In this document: piece after piece, positions 33,768 through 44,344 of the stretch
Numbering within the stretch: position 1 is the first letter of the stretch
Layout of the letters: every line of letters starts with the position of its first letter
Assembly: GCF_030272615.1 (NCBI RefSeq)
Contig: NC_081412.1
Location: 105,904,296 to 105,968,295, forward strand
Length of the DNA: 64,000 bases
Source: Cryptomeria japonica
Lineage: Eukaryota > Streptophyta > Pinopsida > Cupressales > Cupressaceae
Direction: 5' to 3'
The notes under the pieces: generated by a model
Told to the model about the DNA's origin: nothing
Database searches by the model: none
What the model saw: the letters and a program-made list of their open reading frames with translations, nothing else
Translations under genes and position numbers: made by a program

Positions 33768-34652
33768 TGTAAGGAAGTAAAGTAGCGGAAACAACTTCCT
33801 ACACTAACCTTGAGAGGAGGGTAATGCAAAACTTTTTCAGATCATTACAACAGTTACAGAAAATAGAAATAGATATAATAGCAATCATACCACAACACAA
33901 TGATTTACGTGGGGAAAACCCTTTCGGGAGAAAAACCCCACCCTCCAAAAGTAGCTCAATATTTTATTCAGCAATCAAAAACAGATTACAAAATACTTGC
34001 AGAGCAAGCTCTTCGCAGGAGTACCACTAATCAGAGATTCAGAGGCAACTCAATAGCCATAGGACTCTTACACACAACCTCTATCTCACACACCTCATAA
34101 ATAGGAGATACAACACAAGAAACCGTCAAACGGTATTACAAAACCATGGGCTAAAACCACCCAATAAGGTGTAGCCGACCTTATCTCCCTTCTATGACAT
34201 GTTAAAGCACACATCAACATGTGTCGCTCCCTTTTACAACTCATTTATGTATCCGATACAAATTATTTTTCCTATTTCAGGAGTACAAACTTCCGGAGGC
34301 CATAACTTGAGAACCGGGTGTCCGATTGACGAACCGTTTGAAGCGCCGGAAAGCTTGCGAAGTGCTCTATCACCTCATAACCCACTTCACTAGTTACGGC
34401 AACTTTTCAGGGCATTTCGGAGCCTCTAAAGTCCCCAAAATTAAGTTTAAACATTTTATTGCACCCCTCCAAGACGAAAACTTTAATATCTTCAAAACTA
34501 GCTGTGACCTTGTGACGAAACTTTACCGGAATGCTTATCTAGCCAATCAGAAGCTTCAGGGAGAGTTTCACACCATTTCGTGCTCAAATGAAAACTTACT
34601 ATAAATAGTAACCTCGCATAAATGCAAGATTGAGACACCATTTTTTCCAACA
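33768..34652 (-). repeat. Copia-3 5' LTR (885 bp)
   Basis: Same length and ends as 28659-29543. Of about 13 differences, 12 are transitions and about 8 fall in CpG context, most of them CpG here turned to TpG or CpA relative to the 3' LTR. Confidence 0.95.
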
Positions 34653-34675
34653 ATAACACAGAGGAATTGGAGGAT

Positions 34676-34687
34676 GCTCTGATACCA
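34676..34687 (-). promoter_or_regulatory. Copia-2 primer binding site
   Basis: GCTCTGATACCA on the plus strand, two bases from the copia-2 5' LTR; separated from copia-2 gag by the copia-3 insertion. Confidence 0.92.
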
Positions 34688-34689
34688 AT

Positions 34690-36176
34690 TGATAACTCAA
34701 TGATGAATGGATAGTACAAAACTGGTACTGAGAGGGGGGGTGAATCAATACAGACAAAATCACAATCCTAAACCAGTTTGTCAGCAGACACTATGCTTAG
34801 GCAGACAAACAATAACACCAGTCTTAAATAGAGTACAACTGGTAAAACTTAGAGTAACTAAGACAAGCATAAACCGGTTGACACTTATCTTCTCACACGA
34901 TCTAATACTTCATTTCCATTTCACCCTAGTGCATGAAAAGGTAATCTACCATCAAAGATATATATATATATAAACAACTAGGTCAACATGATTCACCGCT
35001 TGATAGAAAACAACATATCATCACATGCAAAAGACATCGCATATGACACACATATTTTTCACATGGAAACCCAACTGGGAAAAACCACGGTGGGGATGAA
35101 TACCCACAAGCTTTTTTTTGAACTCTTTAGAAGTCCGCTTTATTAGGAGCCTTGTCCGGTTAAAGACTGATACAATAGGTTTTGTTAGGAACAGATCCTG
35201 TTAGGGATCACCTGGTTAAGGGATGACTAGAATACCCAGTTAAAGGTTAAACCCTGTTAAAGGTTACCTTGTTAGAGGATTTCAAGAATTCAATGGTTTT
35301 GAGTCACCCTATTAAAGGATTTACATCAAGCCGGTTAAAGCTACCCTGTTAAGGGATTTCCCAACTGTTGAAGTGGTTAGAGATCAACAGGTATTACAAT
35401 GATCTGCTAACAACACTCAATGCCAATGCAGATCTGCTTTAGCTCCTCTTCACCTTTTGCACTTACACTCTGCATGTATCACTTCTCTCTTCTGGTCTGG
35501 CAAGAATCATGTATCTCTTCTCTTGGATACACACACACAACTTTTGCCAACAACCTCAGAAAGAAACACAACATCGACCTTATAGGAAACAGATAGGTCG
35601 GTAGCTTAAAATCTAAACCCTAAACCTGTTAAGCAAAGCAATTCAAATGGTTCAATCCTGGCCATTGAGCACATTGCATTAAATGCAACAATCTTGAACC
35701 AATCTCAAGATGTTCTCCATCGTTCATTTTCCACCGATTTCATGGCGGCTGATAACCCATCACGCATTATCACCATTTACAGACTTCACACATTCTCGAG
35801 GTATATAGGAACAATATCCTTCATGCAAGATCCTTCACATGCACAAGGTTGACATGGCAACACGATCTATTCTTCATTACAATGCTAACTCATCACACAA
35901 AGTCACCGATTGAGTCACACAAGCTTGAGGCACTTCAACCGGAAACCCTAAAGTTGAGACTACCAACCAGTAGTCATATAAAGCTTCCATGTGTTGGTTC
36001 CCATAACCACATACCGGTTCACCTTAAACAAACACACGCTTCACTTTCGGACAAATGTCGAATCACAGTGTTATACCAGTTCTCACATATACTGGTTCTC
36101 TCCTCTTCAGCATATTGACATCAATGATAACATACAATATCATCGTGTCCTCATACCGGTTCACATAATGCCAACA
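34690..36176 (-). repeat. Copia-2 5' LTR (1487 bp)
   Basis: Begins TGATAACTCAATGATG and ends ATAATGCCAACA on the plus strand; partner of 22772-24287. Confidence 0.92.
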
Positions 36177-37566
36177 AATGGGTCTTCAAAAATAAGCTGA
36201 ATGAAGAAGGCACGGATATAAGGAACAAAGCAAGACTTGTATGCAAGGGATACGCTCAGGAAGAAGGAGAAGACTATGGAGAAACCTTTGCCCCAGTGGC
36301 TAAACTGGAAGGTGTTTGAATGCTACTTGCATTTGTAGGATTCAAGGTATATCAGATGGATGTGAAGTATGCATTCTTGAATGGAATGCTTGAGGAGGAA
36401 GTGTATATAAAGCAATTGGATGGGTTTTCCCTATCAGAAGATAGTAACATGGTGTGTAGATTACACAAGGCCCTGTATGGATTAAAACAAGCACCAAGGG
36501 CATGGTATGAATGATTACACTCTCACCTTGTGAAGACTGGATTTGAGAGAACAAGTGAAGATAGCAGCATCTACCTGAAATCTAAAGGTGATCAGATTCT
36601 TATCTGTGAAGTGTTTGTAGATGACATAATCTTTGGAGGAGATGATGAAATGAGCCATGCATTCATAGATGTATCGAAGAAAGAGTTTGAGATGTCTTTG
36701 ATTGGAGAGATAAAATTCTTCATTGGTCTATAGATTCAGCAAATGAAAGAGGGTATCTTTGTTACCCAGTCCAAGTATGTCAAAGAGGTATTGAAGACTT
36801 TTGGCATGGAGGAGAGAAAACTGGTTGGTACACCAATGGTGACTAGATGCAAATTGACTAAGGAAGATGATTCAGTGTTGGTGAATGAGAAAGAGTATTG
36901 GTCAATGATCGGTAAACTAAACTATGTGGTACACAACAAACTAGATATTGCTCATGCGGTGGGCATAGTAGCTCATTTTCAGAAAAGTCCAAGAGAATCC
37001 CACTTAGTAGTTGTTAAGTGGATTCTTAGATATCTAAAAGGAACAGTTGACTATGGATTGTGGTATCCATATGATGGTGACTTTAATCTCAAAGTATATA
37101 TCGATGTCGATTGAACAGGTAATGTAGACGATAGGAAGAGCACAACTAGTGGAGCGTTCCTTCTTGGTGGAAGACTAGTCTCATGGACGAGTAAGAAGCA
37201 AATTTGTATTTCCCAGTCTACAGCTGAAGCAGAATATGTGGCAGGATTTATGAACTGCAGTCAAGCAATCTGGATGAAACATGTATTGGAAGGTTTCAAA
37301 GTAGTTGTATCTGAACCGGTGAATATATTTTGTGACAACACAAGTGGAATAAATATTTCCAAGAATCTGGTATTGCATGTTAGAACTAAGCACATTGAGC
37401 TTAAGTATCACTTCTTGAGAGAAAAGGTTTAGAATAAGGAGGTTGTACTAGAACATGTTTCCAATAAGGAGCAGCTAGTAGATATATTCACTAAGCCCTT
37501 ACTGAAGACTACATTTACCTATTTGAGATGTGAATTAGGGGTTATGTCCCTTCATGAAGTCAACTA
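36177..37566 (+). pseudogene. Copia-1 pol, second part: reverse transcriptase and RNase H
   Basis: Directly continues the frame cut at 22771: [76 protein letters not shown] (RT), then VGTPMVTRCKLTKED and RNase H with LRYLKGTVDYGLWY, STAEAEYVAGFMN, FCDNTSGI and KEQLVDIFTKPLLK. RNase H first motif reads YIDVD then stop instead of DADWAG. Stops after LEGV, WYE, IGL, VD and EKV mark it as dead. Ends LGVMSLHEVN. Confidence 0.9.
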
Positions 37567-37820
37567 AAGTTGTGTGTTCAACATCAGTTAGGTACTAAAG
37601 TGTCAAATCTTTCAGGATTGATGTGTTGAAGGATGCTACTCCATAGGGGGAGTAGCATAGTGGAGAATGGAAGCTTGTGCCTCCACTTTTGCATTGTTTT
37701 CAAAGAGGGAGAAGATATCTGATGTATGGGGACATATCTGATGATGCAAATACACTGGTCTATGATGTTTACAGTTTCAATGCTACAATGAGTATTGCCA
37801 TCAATGCCAAAGGGGGAGAT
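37567..37820 (+). promoter_or_regulatory. Copia-1 3' untranslated region and polypurine tract
   Basis: Non-coding tail with purine tracts AGGGGGAGTAGC (about 37646) and AGAGGGAGAAGAT (about 37704); the proper tract AAAGGGGGAGAT is at 37809-37820, touching the 3' LTR. Confidence 0.85.
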
Positions 37821-39200
37821 TGTTGGCATATGATAAACCGGCATATTGATATGATGATAATGTATGTTGTCATTAATGTGAATAAGTGCAAGTGAACTGG
37901 TATGAAGAGATGCATTGAACCGGTGTTGGGGTTTTACTAAGTGTGACTACCGGTTTGTAGTCTCAGCCCTAGGGTTTTTGGTTTCACAATTTCTCTTGTG
38001 CGATGCAACCGATGACATCCTATGATGAGTTAGCTAAGATATGAGGATGAGATCGAGATGTCACATTAGTTTTGTACGCATGGAGGATTTCTTTGAGAAT
38101 CTTTCATGTGAAGATCGATTGCATTAAATGTCTACCTCGAGAATGATCATTCTTCTTAGTGGTATGAGAAGAGAGCATGATGAGTTACTGATTCCCATGT
38201 GCAGTGAAGAGTGGATGATGCAGATTGTCTTGTGATATGTTTGAAATTGTATTGCTCTATGCAAAGTGTTTGGACAGTCAGGATTGGACCACTTGTATTG
38301 TAAACCTAAAATGATTAGGGTTTAGGGTTTATGCTACCGACCTAATTGTTGTCTATAAGGTCGATGATGTTTGTTATTTTTTGTTGTTGGAAAATGTTAT
38401 GTGTGTGTATCCGAGTGATGAGATACTTTCCAAATCAGTAAGAGGAAAACTACAAAGTGTGATTGTAGAGTAGAGGAAATGAAAAGTATTTTCCTTAGCA
38501 TGTAGTGTTGTTATCAGATTAGAGTTTTACCTATTGTCTTCTAACCATTTCAACAGTTGGAAAATCCCTTTACCGAGTAGCTTTAACGGGCTTATTGTAA
38601 ATCCTCTAACCAGGTGACTCAAGATCATTGAGTTCTTCAAACCCTCTAGCGGGGCAACCTTTAGCAAGGTGTATAGCCATCCCTTAATCGAGTGATCTTT
38701 AATAGGATCGGTTCCTAGCAGAACCTTATTGTAAAGTGTTTAGCCAAACTAGGCTCCTAAGAGAGCGAGCTTCAAAAGAGTGAAAAACAGGCTTGTGGGT
38801 ATTCATCCCCACTATGGTTTTTCCCATTTGGGTTTCCACGTGAAAAATCTATGTGTCATGAGTTGTGCATTTTTCATGTGATGATTAAGTATTCTTTGTT
38901 TGAGTGATTATGCATGCAGAGATAATGGTTATGGTATTACTTATATAACACATGCATATGGTTATGGGTGAAGTAGTTATCAAGTATTAAATATATTTGA
39001 AGTGTTCAGACTTACCAGTCTATACTGTCTAAAGTCTTATTGTGTTTAACCGGTATTGCCATGGTTAAGTTCAGTGGTGAAGATAACCAGTTAGTGTTGT
39101 TTTAGCTTGATAAGTTATTGAGAAAGTTTTTGTCTGTACTCATTCACCCCCCTTCCTCTTAGTACCAATTAGGGTATTTGTTGTTCATCATTATTCATTA
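37821..39200 (+). repeat. Copia-1 3' LTR (1380 bp)
   Basis: Starts TGTTGGCATATGATA and ends TTATTCATTA, where the terminal CA has become TA; followed by TSD GATGT. It gives the uninterrupted reference for the LINE insertion in the other LTR. Confidence 0.93.
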
Positions 39201-39205
39201 GATGT

Positions 39206-40335
39206 CCCCATTGTTGAGGCCAATTTTGGGAGAGGGAATAACAATATTTATTAATTTTCTTCGTCCTTAGAAGGGAGAGCATTAATACATGTGTTTTTAA
39301 AATCATCCTCTTGCCTCAAAATTTATTTAATAGGATATTTAGGAGAGAGGGCATTAAGGAAATTACTTATAATTTCATTGTCTTTCTCCAAGGTATCTTC
39401 ATAACTCATTAATGCTTCATCTCTAGTGGGAATTTTATAGGAATCAAAAGAGGGTGCGCTATCACTAGGAAAAGTAGAGACAATACCATCTACTGGCACC
39501 AAATGATCCTTATGGGGGAAGTAATTTTTAGGATGAAAATAAACATCATTCTTCAAATATTCATACTTCGAAAGGAGAATTTTAAAAGAAGTGTTCATAA
39601 TCAGTTGTTGCACTAATGTGCCCCCATTGGTAAGACCAAATTTGGAAGAAGACAAATCAATGTCCATCAGCACTTTTTCTCTAAGAGAAGCATAATGTAT
39701 GGAAGGTAAGGTAATATTAAGAAAATTGTTTATGATATCATCATCATATTCTAAGATAGTTTCATGGAAAAGGCACATTTTAGGAGAAGTATCATCCTTC
39801 AAATCTTCATCCTTAGAACATGGGAGAGTTTTGAAGGAATTGTTTCTTACAAGTGCAGTTGTCGTTGCACCAAAAGATCAACCTGTTAATTCCTGATACA
39901 ACCACTAGACTTATAGAATCCACAGGAGGTGGTTAAGACATGTCACAAACCCAAGCATTGCGCTGCACAGCACAAGGAGACCAAGGCCACACCTTGCAAC
40001 AATCCCCCCCAGTGCAAACAAGGGATTTGAGCATGTGACCAAGCTCTAATGACAATTGTTACAAGTGCGGTTTTTGTTGCACCAAAAGATCGACCTATTA
40101 ATGCTTGATAAAACCACTAGACATAGAATCCACAAGAGGTAGTTAAGCCATGTCACAAACCCAAGCGCTGTGTTGCATAACACAAGGAGACCAAGGGCAC
40201 ACAACTTGCAACATTGTTAACAACTCTTTTTTACACTAAAATGTCCTCATGAATAGGAGGATCCTTAGGAGGGGTAAATTGAAACAAGGTAGTCTAACCC
40301 ATTACCACATCTATGAAATGAATGCATTATGACAA
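39206..40335 (-). pseudogene. Ty3/gypsy polyprotein remnant, upstream part (split by copia-1 and TRIM-1)
   Basis: From about 40335 downward: FQFTPPKDPPIHEDILV up to 40219, then beyond TRIM-1 (39845-40213) DDDIINNFLN, KFGLTNGGTLVQQLIMNTSF and DYFHPKNY-like repeats to 39206. It rejoins 15492 across copia-1 because both sides share the GATGT target. The same phrases recur on the other side (PIHDNILVQEESINTSFNN, PTRDEAL versus SRDETL), so the region is built of diverged repeats of about 100 residues. The 159-codon frame 39802-39323 is the best preserved. Presumed gag-protease linker; function unknown. Confidence 0.65.
39845..40213 (-). mobile_element. TRIM-1: terminal-repeat retrotransposon in miniature
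   Basis: Two 157-bp LTRs (39845-40001 and 40057-40213) enclose only 55 bp. On the minus strand LTRs run TGTTGCAAG to CTTGTAACA. After the first LTR comes ATTGTCATTAGAGC, a decayed TGGTATCAGAGC PBS; before the second comes the purine tract CTGGGGGGGAT. Target duplication TTGTT at 39840-39844 and 40214-40218. No coding capacity. It interrupts the gypsy remnant. Confidence 0.88.
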
Positions 40336-40339
40336 CAAT

Positions 40340-41372
40340 TTTACTTTTTCAAATGTTAACATATGCAAAATACAAAACAATGTCCGATTTTTGTGATGTT
40401 TTCACCAATGCAAGCACTCTAAATCTTTGATTTGGATTATGAGATTTATGAGTGCAAAGTGTTCCCAAATCAAATCTAAAATAATTAATCCAAATTAAGC
40501 AATCCATAAGTTCAATTTGAAATTTTAAAAAATTAGGGGTTTAGTAAAATTAACCTCTAATATTTTTTAAAATTTGCAAGGAAATCAAACCTGTTAATGA
40601 AAACTTGCACACACACTAAGATCTAAGAACATAAATCGGAATTAAAGATGTTTCACATCGGTTTTACCAAAATATGATGGTGTAATTTGGAATTAGGGTC
40701 ACACCAAGTAGGTTAAGACCACCAATTAGCCAAATTAACCAAAACATTAAAAGGAGGATGAACTCTCAATAGATCCAACCTCAATTCTATTAGGAAGAGA
40801 GTTGAATGCTAATTGAGGTCCTATTTCCCCTTTTGTTTGAGTTGAAATTGTGTAACTTGAATTAAGTTTGGAAATTGTGAATATTAAATCTATTGGAATA
40901 AAATGATGAAAACACGGTGTTCCAGAAACTAAGCAGAGCCACAAACAAAGATTCTAAGAAGTAAAAGAGGATCGGAGTCTGCACCTAAAAGTTCAAGAAA
41001 ATTTGTCAGGACCAAGAGGTAGTGCCATGGTCCTCAGTGGGTGTCATGGTCCCTCTATAGTGCCATGGTCCTGAGGTATTTTCAGAATCTTTGCAAAAGG
41101 TTGTTCACTTTGTCCCAGTCTCCTCTATCCTTTCCCCCCTTGTATGTCTCCTGAATCTACAACTTACACACCAAAAGAAGGAAAATTGTGTTATGGGTGG
41201 CTATATAGGGTTTTTCCTTTTTCAAACCCCTTGTTTTGGTGATTTTCACCTCCACAAATAGTCGATAATGTATTAAAAATGTGCTTGCAAGATCCTAGAT
41301 GAACAAGAAAGTAAATCTAGAGTTCTACCCTATGCTTTGGAGAGTAAACCCTAAATGAGTGTAAATGTAAAT
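40340..41372. other. About 1 kb without recognised gene
   Basis: Possibly the leader or LTR of the gypsy element, but no boundary was found. Three copies of GTGCCATGGTCC or GTGTCATGGTCC occur at about 41021-41075. TATATAGGG near 41201 could be a TATA box. Confidence 0.35.
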
Positions 41373-41377
41373 GTAAA

Positions 41378-41749
41378 TGTTGCAAGGTGTGTGCCCTTGG
41401 TCTCCTTGTGTTGTGCAGCATAGCGCTCAAGTTTGTTGCATGGCTTAACCACCTCTTGTGGATTATATAAGTCTAGTGAATGTGTTGGGCATTAGAAGGT
41501 CCATCTTTTAGTGCAACAGCAACCACACTTGTAAAAAGTGGTATCAGAGCTTGGTCATAGATTCAAACCCCTCACTTACACTGGGGAGATTTTTGTAAGG
41601 TGTGTGCCCTTGGTCTCCTTGTGTTGTGCAGTGCAACGCTTGGGTTTGTGACATGGTTTAACTACCTCATGTGGATTCTATAGGTCTAGTGGTTGTATCG
41701 GGCATTAACAGGTCGATCTTTTGGTGCAAAGGCAACCGCACTTATAATA
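41378..41749 (+). mobile_element. TRIM-2: second copy of the miniature retrotransposon
   Basis: LTRs 41378-41536 and 41591-41749 are both 159 bp. The PBS TGGTATCAGAGC is intact at 41539-41550, the purine tract CTGGGGAGAT precedes the second LTR, and target duplication GTAAA lies at 41373-41377 and 41750-41754. Inverse orientation to TRIM-1 and 1.2 kb away. Internal domain about 54 bp without ORF. Second LTR ends (TTTTG start, AATA end) have decayed from TG...CA. Confidence 0.9.
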
Positions 41750-41754
41750 GTAAA

Positions 41755-43093
41755 TGCTTCAAATAAAAAATGTAATAACGGATCTAAAGCATGAATGTAA
41801 ATCTGAAATGAATGTTATGAAGCTCATGAAAATAACATGAAACCATACCAAACCCTAAGCAAGAAGTACAAGCCAATCAACAATCGATGATCTCCTATTA
41901 TTCTTCAATATCTTCAAGGATCCTATTGATGATTAAAATAGCTGATGTAGACTTGATAGATGATTGATTTTATGATTGAAGACTTCACATAACATGCACT
42001 TTCATTTCATAAGAGGCTTCTTCAATTGCTTATAGATGGATCCCTCAAATGGGGAAAGGAAAGGCTATATGTATGAAACCCTAACTTTGTTTTTTATCAT
42101 AGGATGACCTAGAAATGATATTTTTTTCTCAATTTCCTAGAATCAAACATTAAAATACCGCCAAAACATGCTTCCAAAATTCAGGGAGAAAAAATCAAGG
42201 CCAAGAGGCTAACTCTTGGTCCAACCAACTTTTTCCAAATTTTTGGGGAAGCAAGATATTGTGATTCTAAAGTTAATTCCAAGAGTATGTGAAAATTCAA
42301 TGTATCTAGATATGTGAAATCGGGCCTTGAAGGTCAAAATAGGACATAATTAGGGATTTTGATGAATTAATTAATCAGAAGAATAAAATTAAAAGGGGCA
42401 TAGTTAGGGTAAAGGGTCCAATTTCATGATGTGTAGAGTGATGAAAGAAAGCTTTAGATTTAATTAAATTAACTAATTAAATGATTAAAGCAAATTTGAA
42501 ATGTAAGATGCAAACACACTAAGGTAGGTGCTAACCTAAGCATGAAATTGTACCACCCAATTAAGGGTGTACAATTTACGTTGCTATATATTCAAATTAA
42601 GTAATGGAATAACATAGCATGTAGAGAGAAAGTGTTTAGAGTCTACAATAATTCTGGATTGACTGAGCTATATCACAAGTCTTGGTGTGAATCTGCATGA
42701 GGGGAGAGCACTACTCGAGCACTTTTCCTCCAATAAAAAACCTAGTGATCCCCCGCACACCTTCTACTAGAATTGGCCCTACCCTTCACAAAGGTACAAA
42801 CACAAGAGTTGGTCAAGGTTACCATTTGATCTTGGTTTTGTATCATACATAAATCTAATCTACCATACAACTATAAACTCTTGCTAACTATGCATGACCA
42901 ACTAGCTAGACTATGCATCTGGACATTGTGAGCTAACTAGATGCAAGAAGACTGTTGTGCCACCTTGGCCAAAGGCCTTTGTACTATAGCATTTAACATG
43001 AAGTGAAATTATTTTCTCACCCACCCTTACTCGACTTGGGTAATTCATATATTCTATAATTTAAACTTTTGGGTTTTTAACAAATAGGGTTGA
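41755..43093. other. About 1.3 kb without recognised gene
   Basis: AT-rich; no coding similarity, no paired repeats recognised. Confidence 0.35.
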
Positions 43094-43098
43094 CAAGG

Positions 43099-44339
43099 TG
43101 CTGGCCATTTGGAGGAATTGATTATGTGTTGTACTGATGTTTTGTCATGTATGTCAACACTGTTTGTTTGGATACTTTACCGGCACCCTTCTGGTCCTGG
43201 TAGGTTAAGTGGTTTCTAGTTGGTTTGGATTCGAATAATCCAGTAGGCTCCAGTATGGTTTGGTTATGGAATTGGCTTATTCATGATACTCATGTTCATA
43301 TTAAGTAAGTTGGTTTTGGTTTGGTGATTGGATGCTATCCTGCTTGCTTGGAATCTTAGCTTGTGGTTCCGGTGAGGGTTTCATCGGTAGAGCTTTTGAT
43401 GAAGATCTTTGATTATATGCATAAGTGGTGTTGGTGCAGCTTCTAGTGGAGATTCAGGATGTTGTTGGTGATCATGTTTGAGACTTGGCCAATGGAGATC
43501 ATTACTTTAGCTTGTGGACCTATATTGGGTCCTGGTTCATCTAGGTTATGGACCAGCTTAATGTAACGTGTGGATTGGACCTCTCGATGTGTTTTTGGGA
43601 TGTCTTAAATGTTGGATATTATTTGTTTGGTCTAAGGCCGACATGTTTTGTAATTATGTATTTGGTTTATTGTTTGGTGGCCCACCTAATTGTTTATGGT
43701 CGAGGGTTTGTATATATATGATGTAAGATCTCATTGTAGATCATAACAAGTATAAGATCAAGGAATGGATATGGATATGTAATGTGTTAATAATGTAATA
43801 TCATTTAGGTAGAGGATTTGGTCAATCATTGGAGATAGAATTGGGTTTATGTAAGAGGATTTAGTCCTCTGGTATTGAGCTTAACCAGAACTGTACTCAA
43901 GCATAGGGGATGTTATCTTTGCAGTTCAAACACTTCTTCCAGACTGTAATCTGGATTTCTATGTAGTCAGTGAGACTCCTTTTGTGATGAGCAGTGTACT
44001 CTAGGTTGTTGGCCTTCCTGCAAGTGCAGGCCCCTTAATTGTAATTCACATACTTACTACAGAAGTATTATCTGATTGTGGGTAGGCTTCCCACCATGGT
44101 TTTTCCCTTTACCGGGTTTTCCATGTATAAACCTTGGTGTCATGTGGATGGTATTTATTATGTGATTATTGTTTATGCTTAATTGGTTTAACTGCTATTT
44201 TGGTATTTGCTTTAAGCATTTCAGTATTAATGTTTTGGGTTCCAGTATTAAAGTTTTAATTGCTAAATGTTTTCGTTATCTGTGACAACTGAGTCACCCC
44301 CCCTCTCAGTTGTCTTCCAATTATTTGAATTGTCTAACA
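43099..44339 (+). repeat. Solo LTR (1241 bp)
   Basis: Begins TGCTGGCCATTTGG, ends TTGTCTAACA, with exact target duplication CAAGG at 43094-43098 and 44340-44344 and no internal domain, the product of LTR-LTR recombination. Contains TATA-like TTGTATATATATG at about 43708-43720 and the CCCCCCCTCTCAGT motif near the 3' end shared by copia-1 and copia-2 LTRs. Related inverse copy at 1-802. Confidence 0.92.
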
Positions 44340-44344
44340 CAAGG

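Larger units (their letters stand above)
28659..34652 (-). mobile_element. Copia-3: nearly intact Ty1/copia retrotransposon, youngest of the nest
   Basis: Target duplication ATAAC at 28654-28658 and 34653-34657. Two LTRs of exactly 885 bp (28659-29543 and 33768-34652) differ at about 13 positions by my count, about 98.5% identity. PBS and PPT are canonical, and one gag-pol frame of about 1,348 codons carries a single stop. Total 5,994 bp. The protein resembles the plant TNT1/Tork-type copia lineage, with gag and pol in one frame, and differs from the sister pair copia-1/copia-2. It lies in the leader of copia-2 between PBS and gag. Confidence 0.95.
22772..36176 (-). mobile_element. Copia-2: Ty1/copia retrotransposon nested in copia-1
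   Basis: Inserted in copia-1 reverse transcriptase between the codons for NKW and VFKNK, with duplication AATGG at 22767-22771 and 36177-36181. On the minus strand the 5' LTR is 34690-36176, followed by PBS, gag, pol, PPT and 3' LTR 22772-24287. Copia-3 sits in its leader. Its LTR ends (TGTTGGCAT), PBS and proteins are close to copia-1, so they are sister lineages. LTR divergence is about 8% over the first 250 bases. Removing copia-3 leaves about 7.4 kb. Confidence 0.93.
15498..39200 (+). mobile_element. Copia-1: Ty1/copia retrotransposon with nested insertions
   Basis: It is flanked by the 5-bp duplication GATGT (15493-15497 and 39201-39205). The 5' LTR is 15498-20543 including a LINE; the 3' LTR is 37821-39200 (1380 bp). 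Removing the LINE and its 19-bp duplication leaves a 1378-bp 5' LTR, in excellent agreement. Order on the plus strand is LTR, PBS, gag, protease, integrase, reverse transcriptase, RNase H, PPT, LTR. Copia-2 is inserted inside the reverse transcriptase. LTRs differ by about 10% in the first 190 bases, so this is the oldest copia of the nest. It inserted into the gypsy remnant. Confidence 0.93.

Noticed and set aside
41535-41575. tRNA-derived SINE head (TGGTATCAGAGC ... ATTCAAACCC)
   Set aside because: Spacing of the supposed A and B boxes is far too short; the repeat pair, purine tract and TSD fit a TRIM with a PBS.
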